Source of the DNA: Myxococcota bacterium
GTDB lineage: Bacteria > Myxococcota_A > UBA9160 > UBA4427
Reading direction: 5' to 3'
Length of the DNA: 38,358 nt
NCBI GenBank assembly: GCA_029941885.1
Contig: JAPYTP010000037.1
Location: forward strand, 1-38,358
Shown here: piece after piece, positions 24,486 to 32,481 of the stretch
Position numbering within the stretch: position 1 is the first letter of the stretch
How the letters are laid out: the number at the start of each line of letters is the position of its first letter
Notes under the pieces: model-generated
What the model saw: the letters and a program-made list of their open reading frames with translations, nothing else
What the model was told of the DNA's origin: nothing
The model's database searches: none
Translations under genes and position numbers: made by a program

Positions 24486-25187
24486 ATGCCCTCCGATTCG
24501 CCTGCGCCAACGAGAGCCGGGAAAAAAGAGCGAACCCGCGATCGCATTCTTGCGAATGCGATCGCATTATTTCGGGATCGTGGAATTCGTCGTACACCTC
24601 TTGCCGAAGTCGCCATCGCCAGCGAGATCTCTCCCGCAACACTCTTCAATTACTTCCCGACCAAGGGCCGACTCGCGGAAGCCTGGGTACGGGGCGAGGC
24701 CGAGGCCATCCTGGCCAGGTCGATCACCGATTCCATCGATCGAGATCGAAGCCTGCGTTCCGCGATTCGGGCCGCGTGTCGAGAACTCGCGACAGCTTCT
24801 GCGCGCGAACCCGCACTGCGACTCGAGGCGTGGCGGGAGTCGGGGCGGGCGGGCGGGCTGCCAGTCGGGGCGGGTGGCATCCTTGCCGCTGGAATCGGGG
24901 AAGAGCAGAGACGCGACCGTGTCCGTGCGGATGTATCAGAAAACGATCTCGCAGAGATCTTGATGGACGCGATCGAAGGGGGTTTGATCGCCGGTCTTCG
25001 GACGCGGACCGGGTCTCGCGGGGAGGCAGGGAGTGCAAGCTCGAACGAGGCGGACTTGTCCTGGGCGATCCGGAGTCGAGTCGATCTCGTCCTCGACGGA
25101 TTTCGAAAGCGAAACGAGCGGGTGTCCGCGCCAGCGGGCCGTCCAAGTGCCGATCGGACGGCTAGGCGCCCGGCGCCGAATACGTGA
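24486..25187 (+). CDS. TetR-family transcriptional regulator
   Basis: A 233-residue regulator. The N-terminal helix-turn-helix runs from about residue 14 to 60: KKERTRDRILANAIALFRDR, then TPLAEVAIASEISPATLFNY and FPTKGRLAEAW, the classic TetR pattern. The ligand-binding helical domain (about 65-205) has no recognisable specificity and ends in a Pro/Arg-rich tail. The ATG at 24486 has GAGG ten bases upstream. The gene sits immediately after the AT-rich island, where its own operator probably lies, divergent from tesB. Its 3' end overlaps the 3' end of the convergent DUF2914 gene by 26 bases. Confidence 0.9.
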   Translation: MPSDSPAPTRAGKKERTRDRILANAIALFRDRGIRRTPLAEVAIASEISPATLFNYFPTKGRLAEAWVRGEAEAILARSITDSIDRDRSLRSAIRAACRELATASAREPALRLEAWRESGRAGGLPVGAGGILAAGIGEEQRRDRVRADVSENDLAEILMDAIEGGLIAGLRTRTGSRGEAGSASSNEADLSWAIRSRVDLVLDGFRKRNERVSAPAGRPSADRTARRPAPNT

Positions 25188-25638
25188 ACGTTTCGGCTGC
25201 GATGACTTCCCCGTCACCGCCGACGATCTCGACCGTCCAGTCTCCGAGCCAATCCTCACGCAGGGCCTTGCTCGACCAGACCCTCCACCGCGGGCCGCGA
25301 ATCTCGAAAGGGATCTCCGCCATGATCTTGCCAGCGAATAGCCAGCGATGCGTAACGGTCTGTCCCGAAAGGCCCCGCAGATCCGAGAAGAGGTAGATCT
25401 TTCGACGCTCACTGGACACGAAAGTGACCTGGTCGATCGGTTCCCTGTCCTCGATGGCGGTGGTGAATTGCGCGAGAACGCTGGGGAGGGCGCTCAGCTC
25501 TACGGCTACGGGATCGGCGTTCGTCGGCTGTGCGATCGAGGGTGCCACCCATCCGATGGTCAGTGCGAGTGCCGCGAGTGCGCCGAATAGACGGGTCGCG
25601 GCGAGCGCTGTGGAAGCGAAACAAGCGAATGAAGCCAT
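25162..25638 (-). CDS. Secreted DUF2914 domain protein
   Basis: A 158-residue exported protein. The N-terminus MASFACFASTALAATRLFGA leads into a hydrophobic stretch ending IAQPTNA, a likely signal peptide. The mature domain has TAIEDREPIDQVTFVSSE, KIYLFSDLRGLSGQTVTHRW and GPRWRVWSSKALREDWLG, ending in a WTVEIVGGDGEVIA strand. This is the DUF2914 arrangement with the conserved HRW and RWRxWSSK elements. The function of the family is unknown; a beta-rich ligand or cell-surface role is usual speculation. The ATG at 25638 has GGAGGG nine bases upstream. Confidence 0.84.
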   Translation of the reverse strand: MASFACFASTALAATRLFGALAALALTIGWVAPSIAQPTNADPVAVELSALPSVLAQFTTAIEDREPIDQVTFVSSERRKIYLFSDLRGLSGQTVTHRWLFAGKIMAEIPFEIRGPRWRVWSSKALREDWLGDWTVEIVGGDGEVIAAETFTYSAPGA

Positions 25639-25762
25639 GTGATGCGCCCTCCGGCTAGGTGTGTCTTCTCGGCTGCGGGCGGCCGAGCAGTCGCCTGGCC
25701 CAGACAACGTAGCGAGTTTCCTCCGACGGGGGGCGCGCCTCGATCGACGCTAGGGTCGCCGG

Positions 25763-26347
25763 ATGGAACTCATTCTTGTCCGACATGCCGAGCCACTCGA
25801 AGAGACGACGACCGACGGTTCACCCGCCGATCCGCCTCTCAGTGATCGGGGCCGAGTGCAAGCTCGGGCGGTGGCGGAGTGGCTCTCGCGGCGCGGCATC
25901 CACCGCGTTCTTTCCAGCCCCGCGCTTCGTGCTCGGCAGACGGCCGAGCAGACGGCCCGGAGATCGGGGGTCGAGATCGCCGTCGATGATCGGTTGCGAG
26001 ACGCCAATGCGCGGGCGGAGAGCTACGTCCCGCTCGAGGCAATGAAGGCGCGCGAACCGGTGCGCTTCCGCGCCCGACTCGACGAATACCGAGACTCCCC
26101 GCGCCTTGCGGAAGTCGCAGATCGCGTCGTTGCGGCACTCGACGAATGGACGGCTCGCTGTCGCGGTGAGCGGATTGTGGCCTTCTGCCATGGGTCGGTG
26201 GTGAATGTCTACGCGGCGAGGGTGCTCGGTCTCGAGCGCCGCGCCTTCCTGGAGGCCGACTATGCGAGCGGACATCGCTTCCTGGTCTCCGGAACCGGGC
26301 TGAGAAGCGTTCAGAGCCTGAACGAGACCGCCTATTTGCCGATCTGA
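25763..26347 (+). CDS. Histidine phosphatase family protein
   Basis: A 194-residue protein of the phosphoglycerate-mutase-like superfamily. The catalytic RHAE motif is at 7-10 (LILVRHAEPLEE), with SDRGRVQARAVAEWL after it. VLSSPALRARQTAEQT contains the second Arg, and IVAFCHGSVVN the second catalytic His. The acidic general acid is probably in RLRDANARAES. Family members dephosphorylate small molecules or phosphohistidine; the substrate cannot be told. It is divergent from the DUF2914 gene, with 124 bases between, and followed by a gene-free leader of nearly 490 bases. Confidence 0.9.
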   Translation: MELILVRHAEPLEETTTDGSPADPPLSDRGRVQARAVAEWLSRRGIHRVLSSPALRARQTAEQTARRSGVEIAVDDRLRDANARAESYVPLEAMKAREPVRFRARLDEYRDSPRLAEVADRVVAALDEWTARCRGERIVAFCHGSVVNVYAARVLGLERRAFLEADYASGHRFLVSGTGLRSVQSLNETAYLPI

Positions 26348-26449
26348 CTCGCGAATTCTCGATACGAAATGCCGATACGCAAAGCGGTGAAAAATCTGAA
26401 GATCGAGGGATATTCTTTGCCACTTCTTCGGTGTGGCCGTGTTAAAAGG

Positions 26450-26565
26450 GAAGAACGCGTTCTTCTCACGGCCTGCCAATCCTGAGAAACCAGCACGACT
26501 TTGAAGCGATCGCGGTCCATGATCGGGCTTAACCTGGGAAGGGATCGGGAGAAGGCAGGCCGTGA
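26450..26565. other. Dyad-rich region in the 490-base gap before the cNMP-binding gene
   Basis: The gap 26348-26836 contains no convincing gene. It holds a perfect 16-base palindrome, GAAGAACGCGTTCTTC (26450-26465). It is followed at once by TCACGGCCTGCC (26466-26477), whose exact complement GGCAGGCCGTGA lies at 26554-26565. The 12-pair closing helix with a 76-base interior could fold as an RNA leader or small RNA. Alternatively the palindrome is an operator. I do not recognise a known riboswitch, and there is no T-run for a terminator. A TTGCCA near 26418 might be a -35, with no good -10. Confidence 0.45.
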
Positions 26566-26836
26566 TTCGCGCCTCCCCTCGGTTCTTGCATGCCGGCTAC
26601 ATCCCGCCCACCTCTCCCTTGCGCGATGACGGCGGCGAACCCAAACCGACCCGGCCATAGGCGGTGTCGGCGTGAGGTCCGTCACACGCAGTCGAGCGGG
26701 ATTCGACCGAAGATCCTCCTACCCTCCGACGCGAACGACCGCGCTGATTCGAGCCGACCGAGCGACAGGGGATCGCTGCGACCCGAGCGCCCAATCCGGG
26801 CCGGAGTCGTGGGTCTCTGTGAGGCCGAGGATCGAG

Positions 26837-28321
26837 ATGCCCTCCGTTCGACAGCTGAAACAGCGCCTCGCGCTCACTCTCAAGGCGAAGAAGCTCGATG
26901 CGGCGCTAGGTGCGCTCAAGTTGCTCGCGCGAGAAGAGCCGGACGATCCGAACTGGCCCCGTCGTGCGGCACGCTTGCTCCATGCGCGAGCGGATACCCA
27001 GGGTGAGATCGCCGCGCTCCGACGGGCGCTCGAATTGCAGGTCGATCGAGGGCTCGTTCTCGAAGCGATCGCGAGTTGCAAGGCGATACTCGATGTCGCG
27101 CCCGAAGACGCCCAAACCCTCGAAACCCTGGACCTGCTGTACCTCGACGGGCCTCCCGTTCAATCGACACCCGTTGGCGGACGGGAGCGGACCCGACCGC
27201 TGGCCATGAAGAGAAGAGGGGCAGCAGGCAGCGCCACGGACCCACCGCTCGATTTGCTTCGGCTGGCGGACGTGGTGCCGGGCGCTCGCTCGATCCAGAT
27301 CGGCGATGCCCGCCCCGGACGGGTCAACGAGATTCCGATCGACGGACCGCCTTCGCCCGACGATGAGGAAGCGCTCGATCTGCGTCTCGACCAATGGTCC
27401 TCCTGCCAGAATCTAAAGGATCTCGCCGCTGCCCAGGTCGTGTGTCTTCCCATCGATCAACCGGCGACCGAAGGAGGCGCGAAGGGCCGAGTGGAACATG
27501 GGGCCTCACTTCGGACCGAGCTCGCGAATATTCCGCTCTTCGGAGACCTCGATCCCGCGAGTCTGCATACGTTGATTCGAAAGGTCCGGGTCGTCGTCCT
27601 CGAATCGGGGCAGGTGTTATTTCGGCAGGGTGATGCAGCCAACAGCCTCTACATCGTCGTCGATGGGGCAGTCGTCCCGATTGCAGAGGGAACTCGGCGG
27701 CGAAAACTGGCCGTTCTCGAGCGCGGAGAGTTCTTCGGCGAGATCGGTCTGATGGCAAAACAACCCCGCAATGCGACGGTCGAGGCGATCGTCGATACCA
27801 AGCTCCTCGCAATCGATCGCCGCGTCGTCTGGGATCTGATCGATGAACAGCCGAGTGTCGCTCAGAGGATCCTGCGTTTCTTGCGCGCGCGCTTGATAGA
27901 CCGGCAGATGCGCACGAATCTGTTCTTCTCCGCTTTCATTCACGCGGAGCGGAAAGCCGTCGCGAGGCAATTCCGCTTTCTTGAAGTCGAGGAAGGGGCA
28001 ACCCTCATCGAGGCGGGTCGACCGCCCAGGGGGCTATTCGTTGTGCTCTCCGGCTCACTCAGCGTGGTGGAGCGCAACCCGGGCGGGGACAAGGAACTCG
28101 ATTCTCTCGGGCTCGGGGATGTCTTCGGAGGACTTTCACTGCTCGAGGGAAGCATCGCGCCCGCGGATGTCATGGCGACCGGAAAGTGCTGGCTCGTGGT
28201 GTTGGGCGAGGGGCGCTTTCGGCGCATCCTCGAAGCCAACCCCCGTCTCGATCGGATTCTCAGACGCATCGCCCGGGAGAGGACCGAGGGTTCCGGTCGC
28301 AGGTCAGTCGTCGCCCTCTGA
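26837..28321 (+). CDS. Tandem cyclic-nucleotide-binding domain protein with helical-repeat N-terminus
   Basis: A 494-residue cytoplasmic protein. Residues 1-105 are TPR-like helices (LALTLKAKKLDAALGALKLL, EIAALRRALELQVD). Residues about 106-225 are a polar linker. The first cNMP-binding domain (about 230-345) has a full phosphate-binding cassette, FGEIGLMAKQPRNATVEA, with Glu302 and Arg311. The second (about 375-480) has FGGLSLLEGSIAPADVMA, where the key Glu is Gly and the Arg is gone, so it should not bind nucleotide in the usual way. No DNA-binding or enzymatic domain is attached, so it may act through protein contacts. GAGG precedes the ATG at 26837. Its 3' end overlaps the convergent M48 gene by 18 bases. 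Confidence 0.85.
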   Translation: MPSVRQLKQRLALTLKAKKLDAALGALKLLAREEPDDPNWPRRAARLLHARADTQGEIAALRRALELQVDRGLVLEAIASCKAILDVAPEDAQTLETLDLLYLDGPPVQSTPVGGRERTRPLAMKRRGAAGSATDPPLDLLRLADVVPGARSIQIGDARPGRVNEIPIDGPPSPDDEEALDLRLDQWSSCQNLKDLAAAQVVCLPIDQPATEGGAKGRVEHGASLRTELANIPLFGDLDPASLHTLIRKVRVVVLESGQVLFRQGDAANSLYIVVDGAVVPIAEGTRRRKLAVLERGEFFGEIGLMAKQPRNATVEAIVDTKLLAIDRRVVWDLIDEQPSVAQRILRFLRARLIDRQMRTNLFFSAFIHAERKAVARQFRFLEVEEGATLIEAGRPPRGLFVVLSGSLSVVERNPGGDKELDSLGLGDVFGGLSLLEGSIAPADVMATGKCWLVVLGEGRFRRILEANPRLDRILRRIARERTEGSGRRSVVAL

Positions 28322-29986
28322 GCGCGTGGTCATTTCCACGTCATTCTCGCTTGCGTCCTCGTTTCCAGAACTCTTCGAAGCTTCCACCTCGCGCTTGGGC
28401 AGATAGGGTTCTGCGATTCCGATCTTGATCGGCGTGCGGTGATCGAGTGGCGTCGACGCGTAGAGGCCGTTCAAGACCCCGGTGAACACGACCTCGAGTT
28501 CGTTTCGGGTCCGGGATGAGAGGGCCTGCAGGGTCTCGTTGTCTAGAGCCCATGCTGTGCGGAGCCGGGTCACCTTGAGCGAGTGGACGCCCTCGTCATC
28601 GAGCGGGCGGAAGCTGTGCGCAAAGGTGCGAGATCGCCCTCGATACTTGGTCCGAGAACTCGAGGGGCTGAGAACCGTCAGTCGGTAGACGAGATCCCCG
28701 TAGCGGACGAAGGTCATCTGGGCTTCGAGGCCGGCGAGTCCAGCCGACGCGCGACCCTCGATTCGGATCGCGGCCAGTTCGCCGATCTTGATCGTTCGAC
28801 GGTCTCGCACGTGGATCCTCAAGCCGTCGAATTCGCTGTCGACAAAATCGTCGACGGCTTTCGCGAGATCGGTCTCGCCTCCTCCCAGCACGGTCAATGT
28901 GGCCTGTGCATCTCGGGCGGGAGAGAGCGCTCGCACCGCCTTCTGTGTATTCATCGTTGTCCACCCCTGCGGGAACCGGATCGAGAAGCGCAGGTCCGGG
29001 TGGATGAAGCGATTCTCGTCGTCGAAGAGTCCACCTGCGGGATCGTCGCCGATGATCAACCCGTCGATCATCTCGTAGTAGCTGCCTGGCGAACTGCCAG
29101 CGACACCGGGAACGCGTTTCCAGGTGAGCGTCGTCGCGCGATTCGAAGCGAGCGCTGAACGTTCGGGACTGGTCGGATGGGTGGCGAGGAAGCTCGGCAA
29201 CCGCGACCAACCGACGACATAGCGTTCCGACGCGTCGAGCTTGCGGAGAAAGCGGGCGATGCCTTCGGGGTCATAGCCCGCTCGGGCTGCCAGGATCTGC
29301 CCACCCCGATCCGCGTCTCGTTCCTGGTCGCGACCATAGGCGGCGATGCGCGCCGCGCGGAGCAGACCGATCGCGAGGGGGTTGATGCGTCGGTTGTACT
29401 CCATGCGCGCCGAAGCGTGACGCTCTGCCGCGTGCGTGATCTCGTGTCCGAGGACGCCGGCGAGTTCGTCTTCGTTCGTGACGAGCGTGAGCAGGCCACG
29501 GGAGACGTAGATCTTGCCGCCCGGGAGCGCGAATGCATTGGGCACGCTCTGATCGACGATCTTGAACTCGTAGTTGAACGGTCGACTCGGTGCGTGTCGG
29601 AGGAGCCGGATCGCGACGCTCCTCACATAACGGTTCAGCGCTTCGTCCTCGACCAGGCCCAGTTCGGATTCGATGACGTGTGTCTGGTCCTCGCCGACCC
29701 GCCGGTCGTCGTAGACGGTATCGAGCACGACGCGACCGGGTCCGTCCTTTTCCTTGGCCTCCTCCTGATCGGAGGCCGGGTCATTCTCAGTCCCCTCTTC
29801 GGCGGACGCGGATTCGCTGCCCTCCGAGGACTCGGTGGGCGGTGCGGCCCCACCGGGCCTCTCGGATGTCGGAGTTGGCTCGGGTCGTTTCGGGCCCGCG
29901 GCGCCATTGGACTCGGGGTCGGGGGAGGATGCGCAGCCCGTGATCAGGAGCATGAGGGCGAAAGCGAGTGCGGCTTTTCCGGTCAC
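28304..29986 (-). CDS. M48-family metalloprotease lipoprotein (BepA-like)
   Basis: A 560-residue lipoprotein starting MTGKAALAFALMLLITGCAS, with a lipobox (LITGC) and Cys18. Residues 19-85 are a Pro/Glu-rich tether. The peptidase domain follows: PNAFALPGGKIYVSRGL, then the zinc site HEITH at 181-185 in VLGHEITHAAERHASARM. Glu222 in DQERDADRGG is the third ligand. A C-terminal half with beta-strand-rich segments (SIRFPQGWTTMNTQKAV, IRIEGRASAGL) is typical of longer M48 lipoproteins. These act in the periplasm on outer-membrane proteins or LPS-assembly factors in quality control; the target is inferred. The start is a GTG with GGAG nine bases upstream. It is divergent from gpmI. Confidence 0.92.
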   Translation of the reverse strand: MTGKAALAFALMLLITGCASSPDPESNGAAGPKRPEPTPTSERPGGAAPPTESSEGSESASAEEGTENDPASDQEEAKEKDGPGRVVLDTVYDDRRVGEDQTHVIESELGLVEDEALNRYVRSVAIRLLRHAPSRPFNYEFKIVDQSVPNAFALPGGKIYVSRGLLTLVTNEDELAGVLGHEITHAAERHASARMEYNRRINPLAIGLLRAARIAAYGRDQERDADRGGQILAARAGYDPEGIARFLRKLDASERYVVGWSRLPSFLATHPTSPERSALASNRATTLTWKRVPGVAGSSPGSYYEMIDGLIIGDDPAGGLFDDENRFIHPDLRFSIRFPQGWTTMNTQKAVRALSPARDAQATLTVLGGGETDLAKAVDDFVDSEFDGLRIHVRDRRTIKIGELAAIRIEGRASAGLAGLEAQMTFVRYGDLVYRLTVLSPSSSRTKYRGRSRTFAHSFRPLDDEGVHSLKVTRLRTAWALDNETLQALSSRTRNELEVVFTGVLNGLYASTPLDHRTPIKIGIAEPYLPKREVEASKSSGNEDASENDVEMTTRSEGDD

Positions 29987-30087
29987 GGTCTCACTCCGTC
30001 GTTGGGCGGATCCGTCGTCGAGTCTATCATCCGACCCGACTGCGGGCTTCGGCCGGCTAGGCGAAGACGGGTGAGGGGATTCGATCG

Positions 30088-31767
30088 ATGGGTGAGTGGA
30101 CGCTCCAGAAGAATGCGCGGTTCCCGGGTGTGAAGGGACCGGTCGTCGTTTGCGTCATGGACGGAGTGGGAGTCGGGCGACGTGACGAGTCGGACGCCGT
30201 CTGGCTCGCGCGGACACCCACTCTCGATTGGCTCGCAGAATCGACACCTACGGCAGAGCTCGTCGCCCATGGGAAGGCCGTTGGGATGCCCTCGGACGAG
30301 GACATGGGCAATAGTGAAGTCGGGCATAACGCCCTCGGTGCCGGCCGCGTCTTCGATCAGGGCTCAAAACTCGTTTCCAGAGCGATTGCGGACGGGACGC
30401 TCTTCGAGGGGGAGCAAGCCTCCGTCTGGCAGGAGATCGTCGAACGCGTCCACCGTCGCAGTTCGACTCTCCATTTCCTGGGACTGCTCTCCGACGGCAA
30501 CGTCCACAGCCATATCGACCATCTCTTCTCGCTCCTGCGTCGCTGCGACCGGGACCAGATCGAGCGTGTTCGGATTCACGTCCTGCTCGACGGCCGAGAC
30601 GTCTCTCGGACGAGCGCTCTCGACTATGTCGATGCGCTCGAAGAGTTGCTCGAGACGATCTCCGAGAAGTCTCGACGCGACTACCGGATCGCTTCCGGCG
30701 GCGGTCGGATGACGACGACCATGGATCGCTATGGGGCCGATTGGGCAATGGTCGAGCGCGGGTGGAAGACTCATGTGAGGGGAGAAGGCCGCGGATTCGA
30801 GAGTTGTCGGTGTGCGATCGAGACATTCCGCGGGGAATCTGCTGGGATCGGTGACCAGACACTTCCCCAGTTCGTGGTGGTCGAGCGAGACGGGAAACCC
30901 CTTGGCCCCGTACTCGACGGGGATGCCCTCGTCCTGTTCAACTTTCGTGGCGATCGCGCGATCGAGATCAGCCAGGCCTTTCTATCGGCGGAGCTGCCTC
31001 ACTTCGATCGTGGCCCGCGTCCGGAGGTGCTCTACGCGGGGATGATGGAATATGACGGGGATCTGCGTCTGCCCGCTCGTTTTCTGGTCGCTCCGCCAGT
31101 CATCGACCGCACTCTCGGTGAATTCCTCGCTCGGGCGGGCCTCCCGCAACTCGCGATCAGTGAAACGCAGAAATTTGGGCATGTCACCTATTTCTGGAAC
31201 GGGAACAGGAGTGGAGCCTTCGATGAAGACGTCGAAACCTACGTCGAGATTCCCTCCGATGTCCGACCCTTCGAAGAACGACCTTGGATGAAATCCGCGG
31301 AGATCACGGACCGTCTGATCGAGGAGCTGCAAACCGGCCGCTACCGGCAGGCTCGCGTGAACTACGCGAACGGGGACATGGTCGGTCACACGGGACATCA
31401 TGGGGCAGCCATCCAGGCGGTCGAAGCGGTGGATCTTCAACTAGCGCGACTGCTTCCGGTCATCGATGCGCTCGGAGGCGCGCTGGTTGTAACGGCGGAC
31501 CACGGCAATGCGGATTGCATGTTCGAAATCGACAAGAGGACCGGCGAGCCCGCTGTGAACTCGGCGGGCCAGGTCAAGCCGAAGACGAGCCACACGCTGA
31601 ATCCGGTTCCGCTGCACGTCTTCGCGCCTGGGGTTCCCGTCTCACTCAACGGGGGCACGAACGATTCGAAGAAGCCGGGCCTCGCCAATCTCGCAAGCAC
31701 GATACTCTCGCTAATGGGCTACGACGCACCGGAGGGATACGATAAGACGCTCGTGGACAGCCTCTGA
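30088..31767 (+). CDS. gpmI: 2,3-bisphosphoglycerate-independent phosphoglycerate mutase
   Basis: A 559-residue manganese-dependent alkaline-phosphatase-fold mutase that interconverts 3- and 2-phosphoglycerate. Metal ligand Asp25 lies in VVVCVMDGVGVG, catalytic Ser76 in DMGNSEVGHNALGAGR, and later metal residues in VNYANGDMVGHTGHHGAAI and VVTADHGNADCM. SGGGRMTTTMDRYGADW is the usual substrate-binding arginine region. It is about 45 residues longer than the E. coli enzyme, mainly through insertions in the middle domain. GAGGGG precedes the ATG. It is expected to be constitutive; the 80 bases downstream contain only weak dyads. Confidence 0.96.
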   Translation: MGEWTLQKNARFPGVKGPVVVCVMDGVGVGRRDESDAVWLARTPTLDWLAESTPTAELVAHGKAVGMPSDEDMGNSEVGHNALGAGRVFDQGSKLVSRAIADGTLFEGEQASVWQEIVERVHRRSSTLHFLGLLSDGNVHSHIDHLFSLLRRCDRDQIERVRIHVLLDGRDVSRTSALDYVDALEELLETISEKSRRDYRIASGGGRMTTTMDRYGADWAMVERGWKTHVRGEGRGFESCRCAIETFRGESAGIGDQTLPQFVVVERDGKPLGPVLDGDALVLFNFRGDRAIEISQAFLSAELPHFDRGPRPEVLYAGMMEYDGDLRLPARFLVAPPVIDRTLGEFLARAGLPQLAISETQKFGHVTYFWNGNRSGAFDEDVETYVEIPSDVRPFEERPWMKSAEITDRLIEELQTGRYRQARVNYANGDMVGHTGHHGAAIQAVEAVDLQLARLLPVIDALGGALVVTADHGNADCMFEIDKRTGEPAVNSAGQVKPKTSHTLNPVPLHVFAPGVPVSLNGGTNDSKKPGLANLASTILSLMGYDAPEGYDKTLVDSL

Positions 31768-31848
31768 ACGTATCATTATGTTAGTCCAGCGTCGAAATTG
31801 AAGGCCGATACGATGGCGAGTCGACATCACATAGAAGATGCGGAACGC

Positions 31849-32334
31849 CTAGAACGTATTGGCCATCTTGCGGACGAGGCGGATGAATTCGTCCTGTTCG
31901 TGGTCCGGCAGGACCTTCTTGATGTGCCCGACCAGTCCCATCATCCCAACGTGATAGCGACCTAGGGCTTCCACGGCGGCGGCTGTGGCTTCGAGCACGA
32001 CCGAACGGCGATCTTGTGGATTCGGAAGTCGATTGACGAGCCCTCGCTCCTGAAGTCGATCGACGATCGCCGTCATCGTGCTGCGAGGAAGGCCGAGATC
32101 TGCAACGAGACTCTTCACGCTCGTCGGCCCCGACGCAGTCAAGAGCGCAACGAGGTCGAGTTCACGTCCGAATAGACCCGTCGACGATTCGAGATCGACG
32201 CCTCGTAGTCGTAATCGGAGACTCATGTGGACCAGCAGATCGAGGAGTCGCCGGTCGCGTTCCGGGAGGTTGGGAGGGGGGGGCCTGAGGCCGAGCCGGG
32301 TCGTTTCTTGTCCTGGCGGATTCATGGCTGCCAT
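31849..32334 (-). CDS. MarR-family transcriptional regulator
   Basis: A 161-residue winged-helix repressor. The DNA-binding domain spans about residues 65-125, with TSVKSLVADLGLPRSTMTAI, VDRLQERGLVNRLPNPQDRR and SVVLEATAAAV, the MarR wing with Asp-Arg-Arg. The flanking helices form the dimer. I chose the ATG at 32334 because GAGGG lies eight bases upstream; an ATG at 32370 would add 12 residues. It is divergent from the exported hydrolase-cytochrome gene. The palindromes between them (32383-32438) are natural operators, so it probably represses that gene and itself. The effector is unknown. Confidence 0.88.
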   Translation of the reverse strand: MAAMNPPGQETTRLGLRPPPPNLPERDRRLLDLLVHMSLRLRLRGVDLESSTGLFGRELDLVALLTASGPTSVKSLVADLGLPRSTMTAIVDRLQERGLVNRLPNPQDRRSVVLEATAAAVEALGRYHVGMMGLVGHIKKVLPDHEQDEFIRLVRKMANTF

Positions 32335-32382
32335 GCTGTCGCCCTCGTGCGAGTGGAGGTCAATGGTCATGCCTGGAAATAC

Positions 32383-32438
32383 GTTCGAATGATCGAACAG
32401 GTTTCCCCGATTGACAATTGAATGGTTCGATCCTCGAA
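32383..32438. promoter_or_regulatory. Probable MarR operators in the divergent intergenic region
   Basis: GTTCGAATGATCGAAC (32383-32398) has perfect 6-base arms around four bases. TTCGATCCTCGAA (32426-32438) has perfect 5-base arms around three and shares the TTCGA half-site. A TTGACA hexamer at 32411-32416 lies between them, so binding would block a promoter. Assignment to the neighbouring MarR protein is by position. Confidence 0.6.
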
Positions 32439-32481
32439 GCAACAATGTGCAGAAGCGCCCTATCAGGCTGCGGAGGGTCTG

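Noticed and set aside
31769-31820. Terminator after gpmI
   Set aside because: CGTATC and GATACG are 36 bases apart with no T-run; too weak to call.
32380-32400. tRNA-like GTTCGAAT before the hydrolase gene
   Set aside because: No acceptor or anticodon stems can be formed around it; it is better explained as an operator palindrome.
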